In this document: positions 40,495 to 51,196 of the stretch, piece by piece
Numbering within the stretch: position 1 is the stretch's first letter
How the letters are laid out: each line of letters begins with the position of its first letter
Assembly: GCA_027623205.1 (NCBI GenBank)
Contig: JAQBYC010000005.1
Span: 20,209 to 84,208 of the forward strand
Source of the DNA: Pseudomonadota bacterium
GTDB lineage: Bacteria; Pseudomonadota; Alphaproteobacteria; GCA-2731375
Direction: 5' to 3'
DNA length: 64,000 bases
Notes under the pieces: generated by a model
Seen by the model: the letters and a program-made list of their open reading frames with translations, nothing else
Told to the model about the DNA's origin: nothing
Database searches by the model: none
Position numbers and translations under genes: made by a program

Positions 40495-41648
40495 GATGCC
40501 GGCGCCCCGCCGGCTTTACCAGCATCGGCTTTGCCTTCGCCGCTGTTGCCGTCAGGCTGAGCGGAAACCCGGACCCGGTCGCCCTGACGCACGAACTCCT
40601 GGCCAACCACGATCAACTCGGCCTTTTTCGGCAAACCGGCAACCCACATGCCGTCCGCGGTACTGTCGATGATCTCAACCGCATAGAAGCCGACCACGCC
40701 GCCACTCTCCACACAGCGCACACCGACAGTGCCGCTGTCATTCAGGGTCAGGATGGCCGGTGTGATAAAATGAGCCTGCACCTGGTCGGTGGGAAAACTA
40801 AGCGCGGCGGTCGTACCATGGCGTAATTTACCGTCGGAATTCGGCACCAGCAATTCGACCCGGAAAGTCCGGGTGGTGGCATCCGCCGTGGACGCGATGT
40901 AATGGATTTTGCCCTCGACCTTTTCTCCGGTAACCAGGGTGGCGCTGCCTTTGTCGTTCAGGCGTAGGCGGCCGACATTATTCTCGCTGACCTGCGCCAC
41001 CACCAGGTAGGGATCTTCATCAACCAGCAGGGCAATAGGGCTGCCGTCCTTGACATAGGCGCCCAATTCCACTTCGCGGCTGTCGACGATAGCGTCAAAG
41101 GGCGCGCGGATCACGGTGCGGTCCAAGGCAACATCCATCGCTTTAACCATGGCCATGGCCCCATCCAGGCGGGCCGCCGCGGCGGAAAACTGGGTTTCCG
41201 CGCGATAGCCTTTTTTGCGCAGTTGCTTGGCCGCCTCGTACTCAATCTCGTGTTGGCGCACCAGGGCCTTGGCTTCCGCCATTTGCGCCATTCGGTCTGC
41301 GACATCGATACGCACCAGCACGTCACCACGGCGGACCCGGCCGCCCTTTTGCACCGCGACCTCGGTGATCCGACCCTTGATTTCGGACATCACCATGACC
41401 TTGCGCTTGGCTTCGGTATGCCCCCGCGCGGTAACTTCGCGCCAATGGTCCTGAGCCACCGATGGCTTGGTGCGCACGGCGGTCAGCGAGGCGTCTCCTT
41501 GTTTGGCGTTACGTTCGGCGACCGTAGGCGCCTGACCGGGTACAACTTTGCCATTCGCCAGGCCGTTGTGCGCACCGAACTGGCCGCTCAACACCCAGCC
41601 CAACGCGACCACGGTAATGGCCGCGGCAAGGAGATAGGAAACCCGCAT
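40491..41648 (-). CDS. RND efflux periplasmic adaptor (membrane fusion) subunit
   Basis: GRITEVAVQKGGRVRRGDVLVRID lipoyl-like half, TVIRAPFDAIVDSREVELGAYVKDG; overlaps RND start. Confidence 0.92.
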   Translation of the reverse strand: MRVSYLLAAAITVVALGWVLSGQFGAHNGLANGKVVPGQAPTVAERNAKQGDASLTAVRTKPSVAQDHWREVTARGHTEAKRKVMVMSEIKGRITEVAVQKGGRVRRGDVLVRIDVADRMAQMAEAKALVRQHEIEYEAAKQLRKKGYRAETQFSAAAARLDGAMAMVKAMDVALDRTVIRAPFDAIVDSREVELGAYVKDGSPIALLVDEDPYLVVAQVSENNVGRLRLNDKGSATLVTGEKVEGKIHYIASTADATTRTFRVELLVPNSDGKLRHGTTAALSFPTDQVQAHFITPAILTLNDSGTVGVRCVESGGVVGFYAVEIIDSTADGMWVAGLPKKAELIVVGQEFVRQGDRVRVSAQPDGNSGEGKADAGKAGGAPAS

Positions 41649-41661
41649 GTTCAAATCCCGC

Positions 41662-42231
41662 CTAATTGCCAGCGCCGGCGCCAGTGCGACCGCCGGTGCG
41701 ATCGCCATCGATCTGCGCCAGCAACGCTTCGCTTTCCACCAGATACCGGTTGTCTTCCAGATAGCTCGCCGCCGCCTCGTAAAGTGCCCGGCCATAGCCG
41801 GCAACAAAGCGTTGTGCCGCCGTGCCGCGGGCCTCCCTTTCGGCAAGTTCGGCCCCAAGGCTGCGATGTTCCGCGATCCGTCGGTCGATCATTTCGCCAA
41901 CCTGGCCGGCAGGCAATAGATCGGCGAAAAACATGGCGACCAGGAACTCGGAACGGACCCGGTCCCGGCCGGGTGGATTGTTCAATTCCCTGACCAAGGT
42001 CAATCGCCCTTCGACCGTCAGGCTATAGACTTTTTTATCTGGCCGTTTCGCCTGCTGTTCGGTTTCACTACGGACCAACCCTTCGGTCTGCAGACGCTTC
42101 AGGGCCGGATAGATCGATCCAAAGGAGGCGTCATAAAAATGGCTGAAGACATTCTCCAGCCGTTTTTTGATTTCATAGCCCGACGCGTCGCCCAGGCTCA
42201 ACACGCCGAGGCATAGGGTACGTACATCCAT
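41662..42231 (-). CDS. PadR family transcriptional regulator
   Basis: LCLGVLSLGDASGYEIKKRLENVFSHFYDASFGSIYPALKRLQTEGLV, KVYSLTVEGR. Confidence 0.93.
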   Translation of the reverse strand: MDVRTLCLGVLSLGDASGYEIKKRLENVFSHFYDASFGSIYPALKRLQTEGLVRSETEQQAKRPDKKVYSLTVEGRLTLVRELNNPPGRDRVRSEFLVAMFFADLLPAGQVGEMIDRRIAEHRSLGAELAEREARGTAAQRFVAGYGRALYEAAASYLEDNRYLVESEALLAQIDGDRTGGRTGAGAGN

Positions 42232-42265
42232 CACAAATCGATCTCCTCGCTTGCCAACATTTTGC

Positions 42266-42284
42266 ATATAGCGATTCGATATAT
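42266..42284. promoter_or_regulatory. Possible PadR operator (imperfect dyad)
   Basis: ATATAGCGA-T-TCGATATAT, 7 of 9 half-site positions symmetric, just upstream of the PadR gene. Confidence 0.35.
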
Positions 42285-42383
42285 TAATGTAAAGAGTAGG
42301 TTATCAAACTACGCCATAAGGCCTAGCTGAACAGACGCCAAACAGCCGTGTTCATCGGGGGTCTCAGAGGGCAGGCGGTCCGG

Positions 42384-43328
42384 TCAGGCGAGGCTGATCA
42401 CGTCGCCGGCATGGTTCAGATCCGCCAGTTCACGGCCCAGATAAGCCGCGACGCTGGCTAGACCACGGGGCGCCCCCGGCGCCAGGCGAGCTTCAGCTTC
42501 GGGATTATAGTTCGTGTTGGTGTTGATATCATAGGTCAGGGCCCGGCCCGCGGCATCAACAATGAACTCGATGCCGGCAATCGAAATCCGGTTGTCCGCC
42601 AGGAACCGGCCATAGGCTTGGATCAAGGGCGAGGAAAATCCTTCCACGATTTGGAACATGGGGCCCTGGGCGGGATCCACGGCGCAGGCTTCCGCCGGGC
42701 AAAGTTGAAAGCCATCGCGGGTGTCCACCCGCACGGCGTAAAGAAACGCCCCGCCGACGAATTCAAGCCGGGTGATGTACGGCGCCGGCGCCTGAATATA
42801 TTCCTGCAACAACAAAATGCCGTCTATCGGCGGCTCATGGTCCGGGCCGTCCAGCCAGGCGGCAAAGGCTGCTGCGTCGTCATGCAAGTACACGCCCAAG
42901 CCTTTTCCGCCCCGATTATGTTTGGAGATGAAGGGTCCGGCAAAGGTGCGGGCGGCCGCGATCGCCGGGTCGCGGCCATGGGTGGGACAGGTGCGCGGGG
43001 TCGCTATCCCCGCCGTTCGCAGCGCGGCATATTGCGCGACTTTCGACAGTTCCAGGCGAACGGCGCTGCTGCCGTTGACTACTCGGCGGCCATAGGCCTC
43101 CAGCCATTGGATCACCGCATCGGCATATTCCGGCGCAAAGCGGTGGCCGCGGCTATGGGCCGAGGCGCTTAACCGGGAATAGTACAGGCCCTTTGGTGGA
43201 GGCGCGGACAGATCGAATTGACCCTGGGCCACATCCCAAAGCCGATAGGGCAATTGGCCCCGGTCCAGTTCCGCCAATAGCGGCGCCGTCCATTCGCTGT
43301 TCTCGTAAAGAATATGGATTTGTGTCAT
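42384..43328 (-). CDS. ATP-grasp / RimK-like ligase
   Basis: GPFISKHNRGGKGLGVYLHDD, LLLQEYIQAP, DNRISIAGIEFIVDAAGRALTYDINTNTNYN metal-binding end. Confidence 0.85.
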   Translation of the reverse strand: MTQIHILYENSEWTAPLLAELDRGQLPYRLWDVAQGQFDLSAPPPKGLYYSRLSASAHSRGHRFAPEYADAVIQWLEAYGRRVVNGSSAVRLELSKVAQYAALRTAGIATPRTCPTHGRDPAIAAARTFAGPFISKHNRGGKGLGVYLHDDAAAFAAWLDGPDHEPPIDGILLLQEYIQAPAPYITRLEFVGGAFLYAVRVDTRDGFQLCPAEACAVDPAQGPMFQIVEGFSSPLIQAYGRFLADNRISIAGIEFIVDAAGRALTYDINTNTNYNPEAEARLAPGAPRGLASVAAYLGRELADLNHAGDVISLA

Positions 43329-43337
43329 GCCCGGCGC

Positions 43338-44141
43338 CTAGCCGACCTTGACCGAGGTACCGCCGTCAACGGGCAGGGCGGCACCGGTTATGAAACCCGC
43401 CTCATCGGAAGCAAGGAACAGGGCCGCGTTGGCGACGTCCCAGGCGGTGCCCATCTTGCCCCCCAGGGGCACTTTGGCATCGCGTCCAGCGGCAATTTCG
43501 GCCCGGCTCTTACCCAGTGCCAGGACCCGGGTATCGACCGCCATCGGCGTATCCATCAGTCCCGGCAGTATGACATTGGCGCGCACGCCATAGGGCGCGT
43601 TCTGAATAGCCAGTTGCTCCGTCAGGGCGATAACCGCCGCCTTGGTGGTTTTATAGGCAACCAGGGGATACATTGACCAGGCGGCGAGCGACGAAATATT
43701 GATGATCACCCCGCTGCCCTGCGCCCGCATGCCGGGCAGGGCGTGTTTACAAGTCAAAACCATGCCGCGCAGGTTCACGGCGACACAATGGTCGAAGGCA
43801 GCAACCGTAATCTCGGTAATCTCGGCGTCGCCGCCGGCGATCGAGATGCCCACATTATTATGCAAGATATCCAGCCGGCCATGACGCCCCAGACATTCGG
43901 CCACGGCGGCCTGGACAGACGCCTCATCGGTCACGTCGGCCTGCACCGCAATTGCCTTGCCGCCCTCGTCCTTTATCATCGCCGTGGTTTCCTCGGCCGA
44001 GCCGAGATCGCGGTCAACCGCGACCACCTGGGCGCCCTGCCGGGCGAACACCATGGCCGTGGCCCGGCCGTTGCCCATGGTCTCGCCCGGGCTTTGTCCC
44101 GCACCGACCACCATCGCAATTCGATCCTGTAAACGCATCAT
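43338..44141 (-). CDS. SDR family oxidoreductase
   Basis: AMVVGAGQSPGETMGNGRATAMVFARQGA, HNNVGISIAGG, YKTTKAAVIALTEQLA. Confidence 0.92.
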   Translation of the reverse strand: MMRLQDRIAMVVGAGQSPGETMGNGRATAMVFARQGAQVVAVDRDLGSAEETTAMIKDEGGKAIAVQADVTDEASVQAAVAECLGRHGRLDILHNNVGISIAGGDAEITEITVAAFDHCVAVNLRGMVLTCKHALPGMRAQGSGVIINISSLAAWSMYPLVAYKTTKAAVIALTEQLAIQNAPYGVRANVILPGLMDTPMAVDTRVLALGKSRAEIAAGRDAKVPLGGKMGTAWDVANAALFLASDEAGFITGAALPVDGGTSVKVG

Positions 44142-44206
44142 CGCCTCCCCGGCTGGTTTAAACTAGTATTTCCAAAGCGCATTATAGACCAAGGAATGGA
44201 TTTGCG

Positions 44207-45052
44207 ATGACCGATCAAACAACAGTTCTGCTGGACGGCTTGACATTCCCCGAGGGGCCCCGCTGGCATGATGGTCGGCTTTGGTTTTCTGACTTCTATG
44301 CCCATGAAGTCGTGGCGGTGGACCTGTCGGGCAAACGGGAAACCATTGTCGACGTGCCGGGGCAGCCTTCGGGCCTGGGCTGGACACCCGACGGGCGGCT
44401 GCTCGTGGTTTCCATGCTGGACCGCAAGCTGCTGCGCCTTGACCCAGGCGGCCTGGTGGAGGTAGCGGACCTGTCGGACCTGGCCGGATACCACTGCAAT
44501 GACATGGTGGTGGACGGCGAGGGCCGCGCCTATGTGGGCAATTTCGGCTTCAACAGCCACGGCGGCGACCCGTTCCAGACCGCCGATCTGATCCGTGTCG
44601 ATCCCGACGGCAGCACATCGGTGGCCGCGACCGGTCTGGCCTTCCCCAACGGCGCCGTCATCACCCCCGATGGCGGCACCCTGATCGTGGGCGAAACCCG
44701 CGGCAACATCTTGAGCGCCTGGGACCGCCGGCCCGACGGCTCGCTGCACAACCGGCGGGTCTGGGCTGACTTGCAGGGCGGCTGGCCCGATGGTATTTGC
44801 CTGGACGCCGATGGCGCGATCTGGGTCGCCGACCCGCGCAACAAGGAAACCATCCGGGTGCGGGAGGGTGGCGAGGTCACGGACCGCATCTCCACCGGTG
44901 AGATGGGTTCGTTCGCCTGTATGCTGGGCGGCCCGGACCGAACCACGCTGTTCATTTGCACCTGCCTGCAATCTGGGCCGGACACCGCCGCGCTTCGTTC
45001 GGGTCGGATCGAAACGATTGAGGTTAAAGTCCCCGGCGCCGGCTGGCCATAG
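44207..45052 (+). CDS. SMP-30/gluconolactonase family protein
   Basis: LTFPEGPRWHDGRLWFSDFY, YHCNDMVVDGEGRAYVGNFG, LAFPNGAVITPDG, WPDGICLDADGAIWVA. Confidence 0.94.
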   Translation: MTDQTTVLLDGLTFPEGPRWHDGRLWFSDFYAHEVVAVDLSGKRETIVDVPGQPSGLGWTPDGRLLVVSMLDRKLLRLDPGGLVEVADLSDLAGYHCNDMVVDGEGRAYVGNFGFNSHGGDPFQTADLIRVDPDGSTSVAATGLAFPNGAVITPDGGTLIVGETRGNILSAWDRRPDGSLHNRRVWADLQGGWPDGICLDADGAIWVADPRNKETIRVREGGEVTDRISTGEMGSFACMLGGPDRTTLFICTCLQSGPDTAALRSGRIETIEVKVPGAGWP

Positions 45053-45154
45053 GGGTCAATCCACCAACCCCGGGGCCGCGACGGCAACGACGGGCAATTG
45101 ACGATGATGGCCATACCACTAATTCATGCCATGCGCCGATGTTGCGGGGACGCG

Positions 45155-45814
45155 TCAGGTCAATTTGGCATTGAACGCAACGCAAATCCTGACACCCGGC
45201 CCTTTAAAAGGCGTTACCGAGTGTTCATAGTAGCTTGGGAACATGACCAAATCACCCGCCTCAGGATTGATCGCATGGGCGGAATGCTGATGCGGTAGCC
45301 GCATAGAATTCGCCCGCGGCCGTGGGTCGACGAAGGAAATGCAGCCGTGCGGCTGCCCAGCCGTGCTGTTCTGCATGACCTTCGGCACCGTGACGTAATA
45401 GACACCGGATATATTGGCATCGGGATGCATGTGCTGGTGATTGTAGTCACCCTCCCGCATGATGACGCACCACCCCCACAATCGCAGGTTTCTCCCCTCT
45501 GGCGGGGCGGCGCACTCGTTCTCGATCAGGGGACCCACATAGGCTAAAATGCCGTCGAAAATCATTTGCCGAAGTTCAACGATGGCCCCGTCTTTGCCCG
45601 ACAACAATTGCGTGTCGCTGTGATAGCCGCCAAGGTTTGACGTGCCGGCCAGTTTGTTGCGTTCACGTTTTTCAAGTGCAAGCAGGTAGCGGTGCAGCCG
45701 GCCATTCAGATCCTCAGTACCCTTATGCCGGCGGCGCATGAAGGTGGTTGGGAAATGATTCGAGATCTGGTCTTCGAAAGCAGTATCCGCGGTCATGATT
45801 TTATGGTCCGGCAT
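45155..45814 (-). CDS. Putative 2OG-Fe(II) oxygenase family protein
   Basis: WGWCVIMREGDYNHQHMHPDANISGVYYVTVP...DLVMFPSYYEHSVTPFKGPGVRICVAFNA: HxD..H and R facial-triad pattern. Confidence 0.82.
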   Translation of the reverse strand: MPDHKIMTADTAFEDQISNHFPTTFMRRRHKGTEDLNGRLHRYLLALEKRERNKLAGTSNLGGYHSDTQLLSGKDGAIVELRQMIFDGILAYVGPLIENECAAPPEGRNLRLWGWCVIMREGDYNHQHMHPDANISGVYYVTVPKVMQNSTAGQPHGCISFVDPRPRANSMRLPHQHSAHAINPEAGDLVMFPSYYEHSVTPFKGPGVRICVAFNAKLT

Positions 45815-45968
45815 GTCAGATAATTTTCAACAGGTATATACAGTGTTACCCTTCACAAGGCATGCCTGTTCTCCAAACCGGAGGCGGCGAAACCAGCGCC
45901 GCGTCAGCCCCTGAAACCTTTCACGCCAGTCAACTGACCCCATATGGCCGAATTGCACATGACCCCGG

Positions 45969-46829
45969 CTAGTTCGAGGGCGCTCCATTACCACTGGTTT
46001 CGTCGCTGGTTTCGTCTTCGCTGCCTTCAATATCCGGCCCATCGCCCGGGTCCGGGTTGTCCGGGTCCGGGTTATCCAGGGTTTTAACAAAGCGCAGTTG
46101 CGCCCGGTAACTGAAGGGCACAGAGGCCAGATACAACACACCCATAACCGACAACACAAGCCAGGGATAGCTGGACAAAACCGCCGCGACGATGCCGACC
46201 ACCACCAACAGAGGCAGCACCAGGTCCCGGCGTATGCGTACCCGCTTGAGGGAATAGGTGGGGACCCGGCTAATCATCATGAAGGCCACCAGCAGCAGCC
46301 AGGCAGCCATCAAGGCCGGCTGGCGCAGGAAGCTGCTTTCGATTTGAAAGCTGATGGCCATGGGCAACATCACCATACAGGCCCCCGCCGGGGCCGCCAT
46401 GCCCGTAAAGAAATAACTGGCCCAGACCGGGCGGTCCGGATTATCCAGGGCTGTGTTAAAGCGGGCCAGCCGCAAGGCACAACAGGTGCTGTAGGCCAGA
46501 CCTGCGATCCAGCCCACGCCGCCCAGGGCCTCGGTGCTCCACAAATAAACCACCAGCGCCGGCGCCACGCCAAAAGCAATGAAATCCGAAAGGGAATCCA
46601 ATTCAGCGCCAAATTTGGTCGCCCCTTTCAACAACCGTGCCATCCGCCCGTCCAGACCATCCAGAATACCCGCGATGATGATCGCCGCCACCGCCAGTTG
46701 CCATTTTTCCTGCATCGCAAAGCGGATCGCCGACATGCCGGCGCAGAGCGCCAGGACTGTCAGGATATTGGGAATAAGGCTGTTGACCGGTAATTCGCGA
46801 AACCGGCGATTGCGCCGCCCGATTTTCAT
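45969..46829 (-). CDS. pssA: CDP-diacylglycerol--serine O-phosphatidyltransferase
   Basis: [41 protein letters not shown]-alcohol phosphotransferase motif; adjacent psd. Confidence 0.94.
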   Translation of the reverse strand: MKIGRRNRRFRELPVNSLIPNILTVLALCAGMSAIRFAMQEKWQLAVAAIIIAGILDGLDGRMARLLKGATKFGAELDSLSDFIAFGVAPALVVYLWSTEALGGVGWIAGLAYSTCCALRLARFNTALDNPDRPVWASYFFTGMAAPAGACMVMLPMAISFQIESSFLRQPALMAAWLLLVAFMMISRVPTYSLKRVRIRRDLVLPLLVVVGIVAAVLSSYPWLVLSVMGVLYLASVPFSYRAQLRFVKTLDNPDPDNPDPGDGPDIEGSEDETSDETSGNGAPSN

Positions 46830-47518
46830 CGCACCTCTCCCTGCCGCGGCGCTTCGACGCCATCGCAATCAGCCAGCACCGTTTCCCCCGCCACGGCGGT
46901 CTGTCCCACCGCCACCAGAGGCGCCGTGCCCTCGTCCAGATATACGTCAACCCGACTGCCGAAGCGGATCAAGCCAAAGCGCGCGCCCACATGCACCCGC
47001 TGTCCCTCGTACAGGCTGCAAACGATCCGCCGCGCCACCAGGCCGGCAATCTGCACGAAAGCGATATCCTGGCCCCCTGAAGTGGTCATGCGGATCGCCT
47101 GGCGTTCATTGTCCGTCGAAGCCTTGTCAAGCGAGGCATTGAGGAACTTGCCCGGCCGATAGGATACCGCCGTGATCTCGCCATCAATGGGTATGCGGTT
47201 TACGTGCACATCGAACACGTTCATGAAGACGGCAATGCGTTGGCGGGGCTTTTCGCCCATCCCCAATTCCGCCGGCGGCACGGCCATTTCGATGGATTGC
47301 ACCACGCCATCAGCCGGCGAAATGATCAGACCGTCGCGGGTCGGTGTGATGCGGTCGGGATCACGAAAAAAATAGACGCACCAGCAGGTCAGCAACACGC
47401 CAAGCCAGCCCAACGGATCAGCGATCCAGAACAGGATAATCGTTGCCAGGGCAAAAATCGCGATGAAACGATAACCCTCGCGGTTGATCGGGACGATCAC
47501 AGCCTTCAATGCATCCAT
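46826..47518 (-). CDS. psd: Phosphatidylserine decarboxylase
   Basis: [47 protein letters not shown]-terminal [15 protein letters not shown] processing region. Confidence 0.94.
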   Translation of the reverse strand: MDALKAVIVPINREGYRFIAIFALATIILFWIADPLGWLGVLLTCWCVYFFRDPDRITPTRDGLIISPADGVVQSIEMAVPPAELGMGEKPRQRIAVFMNVFDVHVNRIPIDGEITAVSYRPGKFLNASLDKASTDNERQAIRMTTSGGQDIAFVQIAGLVARRIVCSLYEGQRVHVGARFGLIRFGSRVDVYLDEGTAPLVAVGQTAVAGETVLADCDGVEAPRQGEVR

Positions 47519-47571
47519 TCCGTCGTCTATTCCACGTTGGCGGTAGCGGCTCCCGGCCCGCAGCCAAACAT

Positions 47572-49470
47572 CTAAACCACCGGTTCCTTTTCCGCGACCT
47601 GATTTTCAAACACTATCGGTAGACCATCCTTATCCAGCCGCTCCAGCCGTTGCAAGGCCTCGGCCTGCTCCTGCTGTCTTTGCCACATGTCGGCGTAGGT
47701 GCCGTTCGCGGCCAACAGCGTCTCGTGTCGGCCCTTCTCGACTATGCGGCCAGCTTCCAACACGATGATTTCATCGGCATCGACGATAGTGGATAGGCGA
47801 TGGGCGATGACCAGGGTGGTGCGGTCGCGGGAGACCAGACGCAATGCGGCCTGAATTTCCTTTTCCGTCCGCGAGTCCAGGGCCGAGGTCGCTTCGTCGA
47901 ATAACAGGATCGCCGGATTTTTCAGGATCGTCCGGGCAATCGCGACCCGTTGCTTTTCACCGCCCGAGAGTTTGAGGCCCCGCTCGCCAACGGGCGAATT
48001 ATATCCTTCGGGCAGGGCAGCGACAAAATCATGAATCTGGGCCAGCTTGGCCGCCGCCTCGATCTCTTCATCCGAGGCGTCGACGCGGCCATAGCGGATA
48101 TTGTAACGGATGGAATCGTTAAACAGAACCGTGTCCTGCGGTACAATTCCCACGCTCGCGCGCAGCGATTGCTGGGTCACCTGTCGTATATCCTGGCCAT
48201 CGACCAACACGCGCCCGCCCTGGACGTCGTAAAATCGGAACAGGATGCGGGAAATGGTCGATTTGCCGGCCCCCGACGGACCGACGATCGCGACTGTATT
48301 GCCCGCCGGTACGCGAAAGCTGACCCCATGCAGGATTTGCCGTTCATTCGCGTAACCGAAATCTACGTTCTCGAACACCACCTCGCCGGCATTGATATTC
48401 AGCGGCGCGGCATTCGGGGCATCGGCGATTTCCGCATGCACCTCAATCAACTCGAACATCTTGTCCATGTCCACCAGGCTTTGCTTGATCTCGCGGTAGA
48501 CGAAGCCCAGAAATCCCAAGGGTTGGTACATCTGCATCATAAAGGTGTTGATTAGGACAAAATCGCCAAGGGTCAGATCGCCGCTAACAATGCCCCGCGC
48601 TGCCAATAGCATTACCGTGCCCATACCAAGGGCGATGATCACGCCCTGGCTGATATTTAGCACGGCCAGGGATGTTTGGCTGCGTACGGCGGCGGTTTCA
48701 TAGCGCGACATTGATTGGTCGAAGCGGGTCGCCTCGTGGCCCTCGTTGCCAAAATATTTCACGGTTTCGAAATTCAATAGACTGTCGATGGCCCGTGAAC
48801 TGGCCTCGCTGTCGGTGCGGTTCATCTCGCGCCGATGCTTCAGACGCCATTCCGTCACGCTCAACGTGACGGCGATATAGACTGCCACCGCGAACAGGGT
48901 AACACCCGAATAATCTGCCCCATAGTTGATCAACAGCACGCCACAGACCAGGGACAGTTCCAGCAGGGTGGGAAGAATATTGAACAGGGAAAACCGCAAC
49001 AGAAAATCGATCCCCTTGGTGCCCCGTTCAATGACCCGGCTTAACCCGCCCGTGCGCCGGTCGAGATGGAAGGCCAGGGAGAGGTTATGCAAATGGCGAA
49101 AGACCTGCAGGGCGACGGTGCGCAGGGCATGTTGGCCAACCTTGGCGAAGACCGCATCCCGCAGTTCACCAAAGGCCTGGCTTGCCAACCGCGCCGCGCC
49201 ATAGGCCAGGATCATCAGAATGGGCACAGCCACGGCGGCCCCGACTTTTCCGTCCAGGCCGGTAACATTCAACAAATCTATGACTTCCTTGTAGACGAAC
49301 GGAATAGAGACGATCGCGATCTTGGCTGCGGCCAGCAGCACGATGGCCACGATGACCCGAAGCCGCAGATCCCAGCGCCCCCGAGGCCACAAATATGGCA
49401 TCAAGGTAGCCAGTGTTCGCCAATGACTGCGGCTGGACCCCTCGGCTGTGGGATCAAAACTTCTACGCAT
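47572..49470 (-). CDS. ABC transporter with fused TMD and ATPase, Atm1/heavy-metal exporter type
   Basis: [42 protein letters not shown]-like [55 protein letters not shown]. Confidence 0.93.
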   Translation of the reverse strand: MRRSFDPTAEGSSRSHWRTLATLMPYLWPRGRWDLRLRVIVAIVLLAAAKIAIVSIPFVYKEVIDLLNVTGLDGKVGAAVAVPILMILAYGAARLASQAFGELRDAVFAKVGQHALRTVALQVFRHLHNLSLAFHLDRRTGGLSRVIERGTKGIDFLLRFSLFNILPTLLELSLVCGVLLINYGADYSGVTLFAVAVYIAVTLSVTEWRLKHRREMNRTDSEASSRAIDSLLNFETVKYFGNEGHEATRFDQSMSRYETAAVRSQTSLAVLNISQGVIIALGMGTVMLLAARGIVSGDLTLGDFVLINTFMMQMYQPLGFLGFVYREIKQSLVDMDKMFELIEVHAEIADAPNAAPLNINAGEVVFENVDFGYANERQILHGVSFRVPAGNTVAIVGPSGAGKSTISRILFRFYDVQGGRVLVDGQDIRQVTQQSLRASVGIVPQDTVLFNDSIRYNIRYGRVDASDEEIEAAAKLAQIHDFVAALPEGYNSPVGERGLKLSGGEKQRVAIARTILKNPAILLFDEATSALDSRTEKEIQAALRLVSRDRTTLVIAHRLSTIVDADEIIVLEAGRIVEKGRHETLLAANGTYADMWQRQQEQAEALQRLERLDKDGLPIVFENQVAEKEPVV

Positions 49471-49753
49471 GATAACTCGCCATCCCCAGCATCGCGCAAT
49501 TCTGCGCTGGACCGCCTTGCAGATATGTATGCTGTTCGACTGCAAAAGAATAGGGAATAGGAAAATTTCTCCTGAATCCAACAGCGGGCCCGCGGCGGAA
49601 AGAAGAACACACCGAGGCCCGGCACAGGCTTTGCCGAATAACCAGCCCCGCTCATGGGAACCCATAGTGAAAAAGGGAAGCCACAAAAGAGAAAGAGCCG
49701 TTCGTTTACTCGAAGTTAACTCCGCCAGGATGTAATCACCGTCGAAACAGGGG

Positions 49754-50251
49754 ATGGGATTAATGTCTGTCGGCTACCAGGATGATCTTGACAAGAATTG
49801 GAATATTTCAGCCGCCATGCCCGAAACGGCGGCACCGGCTGACGGTATAAAGTACGCCACCCTGAACGCGGCACTGGACCAGGCCGGCTCGGTCTTAGGT
49901 GATATGCGCGGGAACCTGCCGATCGCCTTTCGCTTCAAATGGCACGACATGGTGATATTTTGCCAAATCGTCGAGCGGGACTCCGAGGTGGTGCTGGATC
50001 TGGCCACCGATCTAGGCCCGCTGCCGTTCACAATCGAAAACAGCGCGCGGCGCGGCTATTTAAAGGAACTGGGCGGTTCCAAAACTAATTTACCTATTGG
50101 CGAATTCGTCTTGACGGAACGCCGCCGGTTTCGCCACTGCGTCACCCAGACCATGAGCACGCCCATAACTGGCAGCCACATTGTCACAACGGTCGTACAA
50201 TCTCTTTTGACAGCCCGGCCTTATTACGAACTGGCCAAAGCCCGGCTGTAG
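49754..50251 (+). CDS. Hypothetical protein
   Basis: 165-aa ORF in an otherwise unoccupied interval; no family recognised. Confidence 0.6.
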   Translation: MGLMSVGYQDDLDKNWNISAAMPETAAPADGIKYATLNAALDQAGSVLGDMRGNLPIAFRFKWHDMVIFCQIVERDSEVVLDLATDLGPLPFTIENSARRGYLKELGGSKTNLPIGEFVLTERRRFRHCVTQTMSTPITGSHIVTTVVQSLLTARPYYELAKARL

Positions 50252-50304
50252 GATGCCGGCGACAGGCCCGATGATCGGCACCGTCCAGCCTGCCGCAGCC
50301 AGTT

Positions 50305-50637
50305 CTAGTTCATGGGGAGACCGCGGCGGACGTAGCGGCCGTCTTCAACGCAGATGAAATAGTCTTCCACTTCCGGGTGGCGCACCGGCACTTCGTTATC
50401 GTCGGTCAGCAAATTCTGTTCCGAGACATAGGCCACATATGTGGTTTGCGCGTTCTCCGCCAGCAGATGATAAAATGGCTGATCACGTCGTGGGCGAACA
50501 TCTTCCGGGATCGACATCAGCCATTCCTCGGAATTGGCGAAGACCGGATCCACGTCGAAAACCACCCCCCGGAAGGGGTGGATACGGTGCTTAACGACAT
50601 CGCCGATCTGGAATTTCGCGACCATTACTGTCGTCAC
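50305..50637 (-). CDS. hspQ: Heat shock protein HspQ
   Basis: AKFQIGDVVKHRIHPFRGVVFDVDPVFANSEEWL...QPFYHLLAENAQTTYVAYVSEQNLL. Confidence 0.93.
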   Translation of the reverse strand: MTTVMVAKFQIGDVVKHRIHPFRGVVFDVDPVFANSEEWLMSIPEDVRPRRDQPFYHLLAENAQTTYVAYVSEQNLLTDDNEVPVRHPEVEDYFICVEDGRYVRRGLPMN

Positions 50638-50699
50638 GGGATCTCTGGCTCCTCATCCTACACTGGTATCAATGATTCCTAATCCTTATTAGCACAACA

Positions 50700-51050
50700 T
50701 TAGCCATTGATCACCTGCCAGTTTCCGTCCGGCTGCCGACAGGCAAGGCCATAAGCTTGTTGCGACGGACCATTGATGACAACACTATTTTGCTACTCCC
50801 GGCAATAGCAGCCAGCGTCCGGGCGTCCCCCGCGGGTCGGTCGGATTTCACCATGACTGCCACTGTGGGGATTGGACCATTGAATGGTTTCACTTATCGG
50901 CGCGAAATGGGCCTGTTGTTGGGCATTGGAGAGGACAATACGGTCCGCCCGATCCAGCGAGCGGCCAATCTCGGCGCCCGGAAAAGCGCCCATCACAGTT
51001 CCGGCGGCCACGGCGACAAGCCGGCCGCGGCTCGTGGTCTTCATAACCAT
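50700..51050 (-). pseudogene. Degenerate 17-kDa surface-antigen-like gene with in-frame amber codon
   Basis: GAFPGAEIGRSLDRADR...TIQWSNPHSGSHGEIRPTRGGRPDAGCYCRE-TAG(50793-50795)[33 protein letters not shown]; no lipoprotein signal at the N-terminus. Confidence 0.8.
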
Positions 51051-51196
51051 CTCCTCGGTTTCAGTTGCGCTTTATTGGAATGAGAGATCGCCATCGCCTG
51101 TCTGAATGGATCCTGAGAACTCTATTCACCTTAGGTTCATCTTTCCAACAATCGTGAACCGCCGTAGGATCAACCTGGCAATAAGGGAGCAAATAC

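Noticed and set aside
46035-46085. Short direct repeat (GGTCCGGGTT) in the 3' end of pssA
   Set aside because: Encodes a [13 protein letters not shown] acidic low-complexity tail; ordinary codon-level repeat.
50793-50795. Programmed amber read-through or pyrrolysine
   Set aside because: TAG terminates many intact genes here, the position is not a known recoding site, and the gene also lacks its N-terminal signal; simple decay or sequencing error is more likely.
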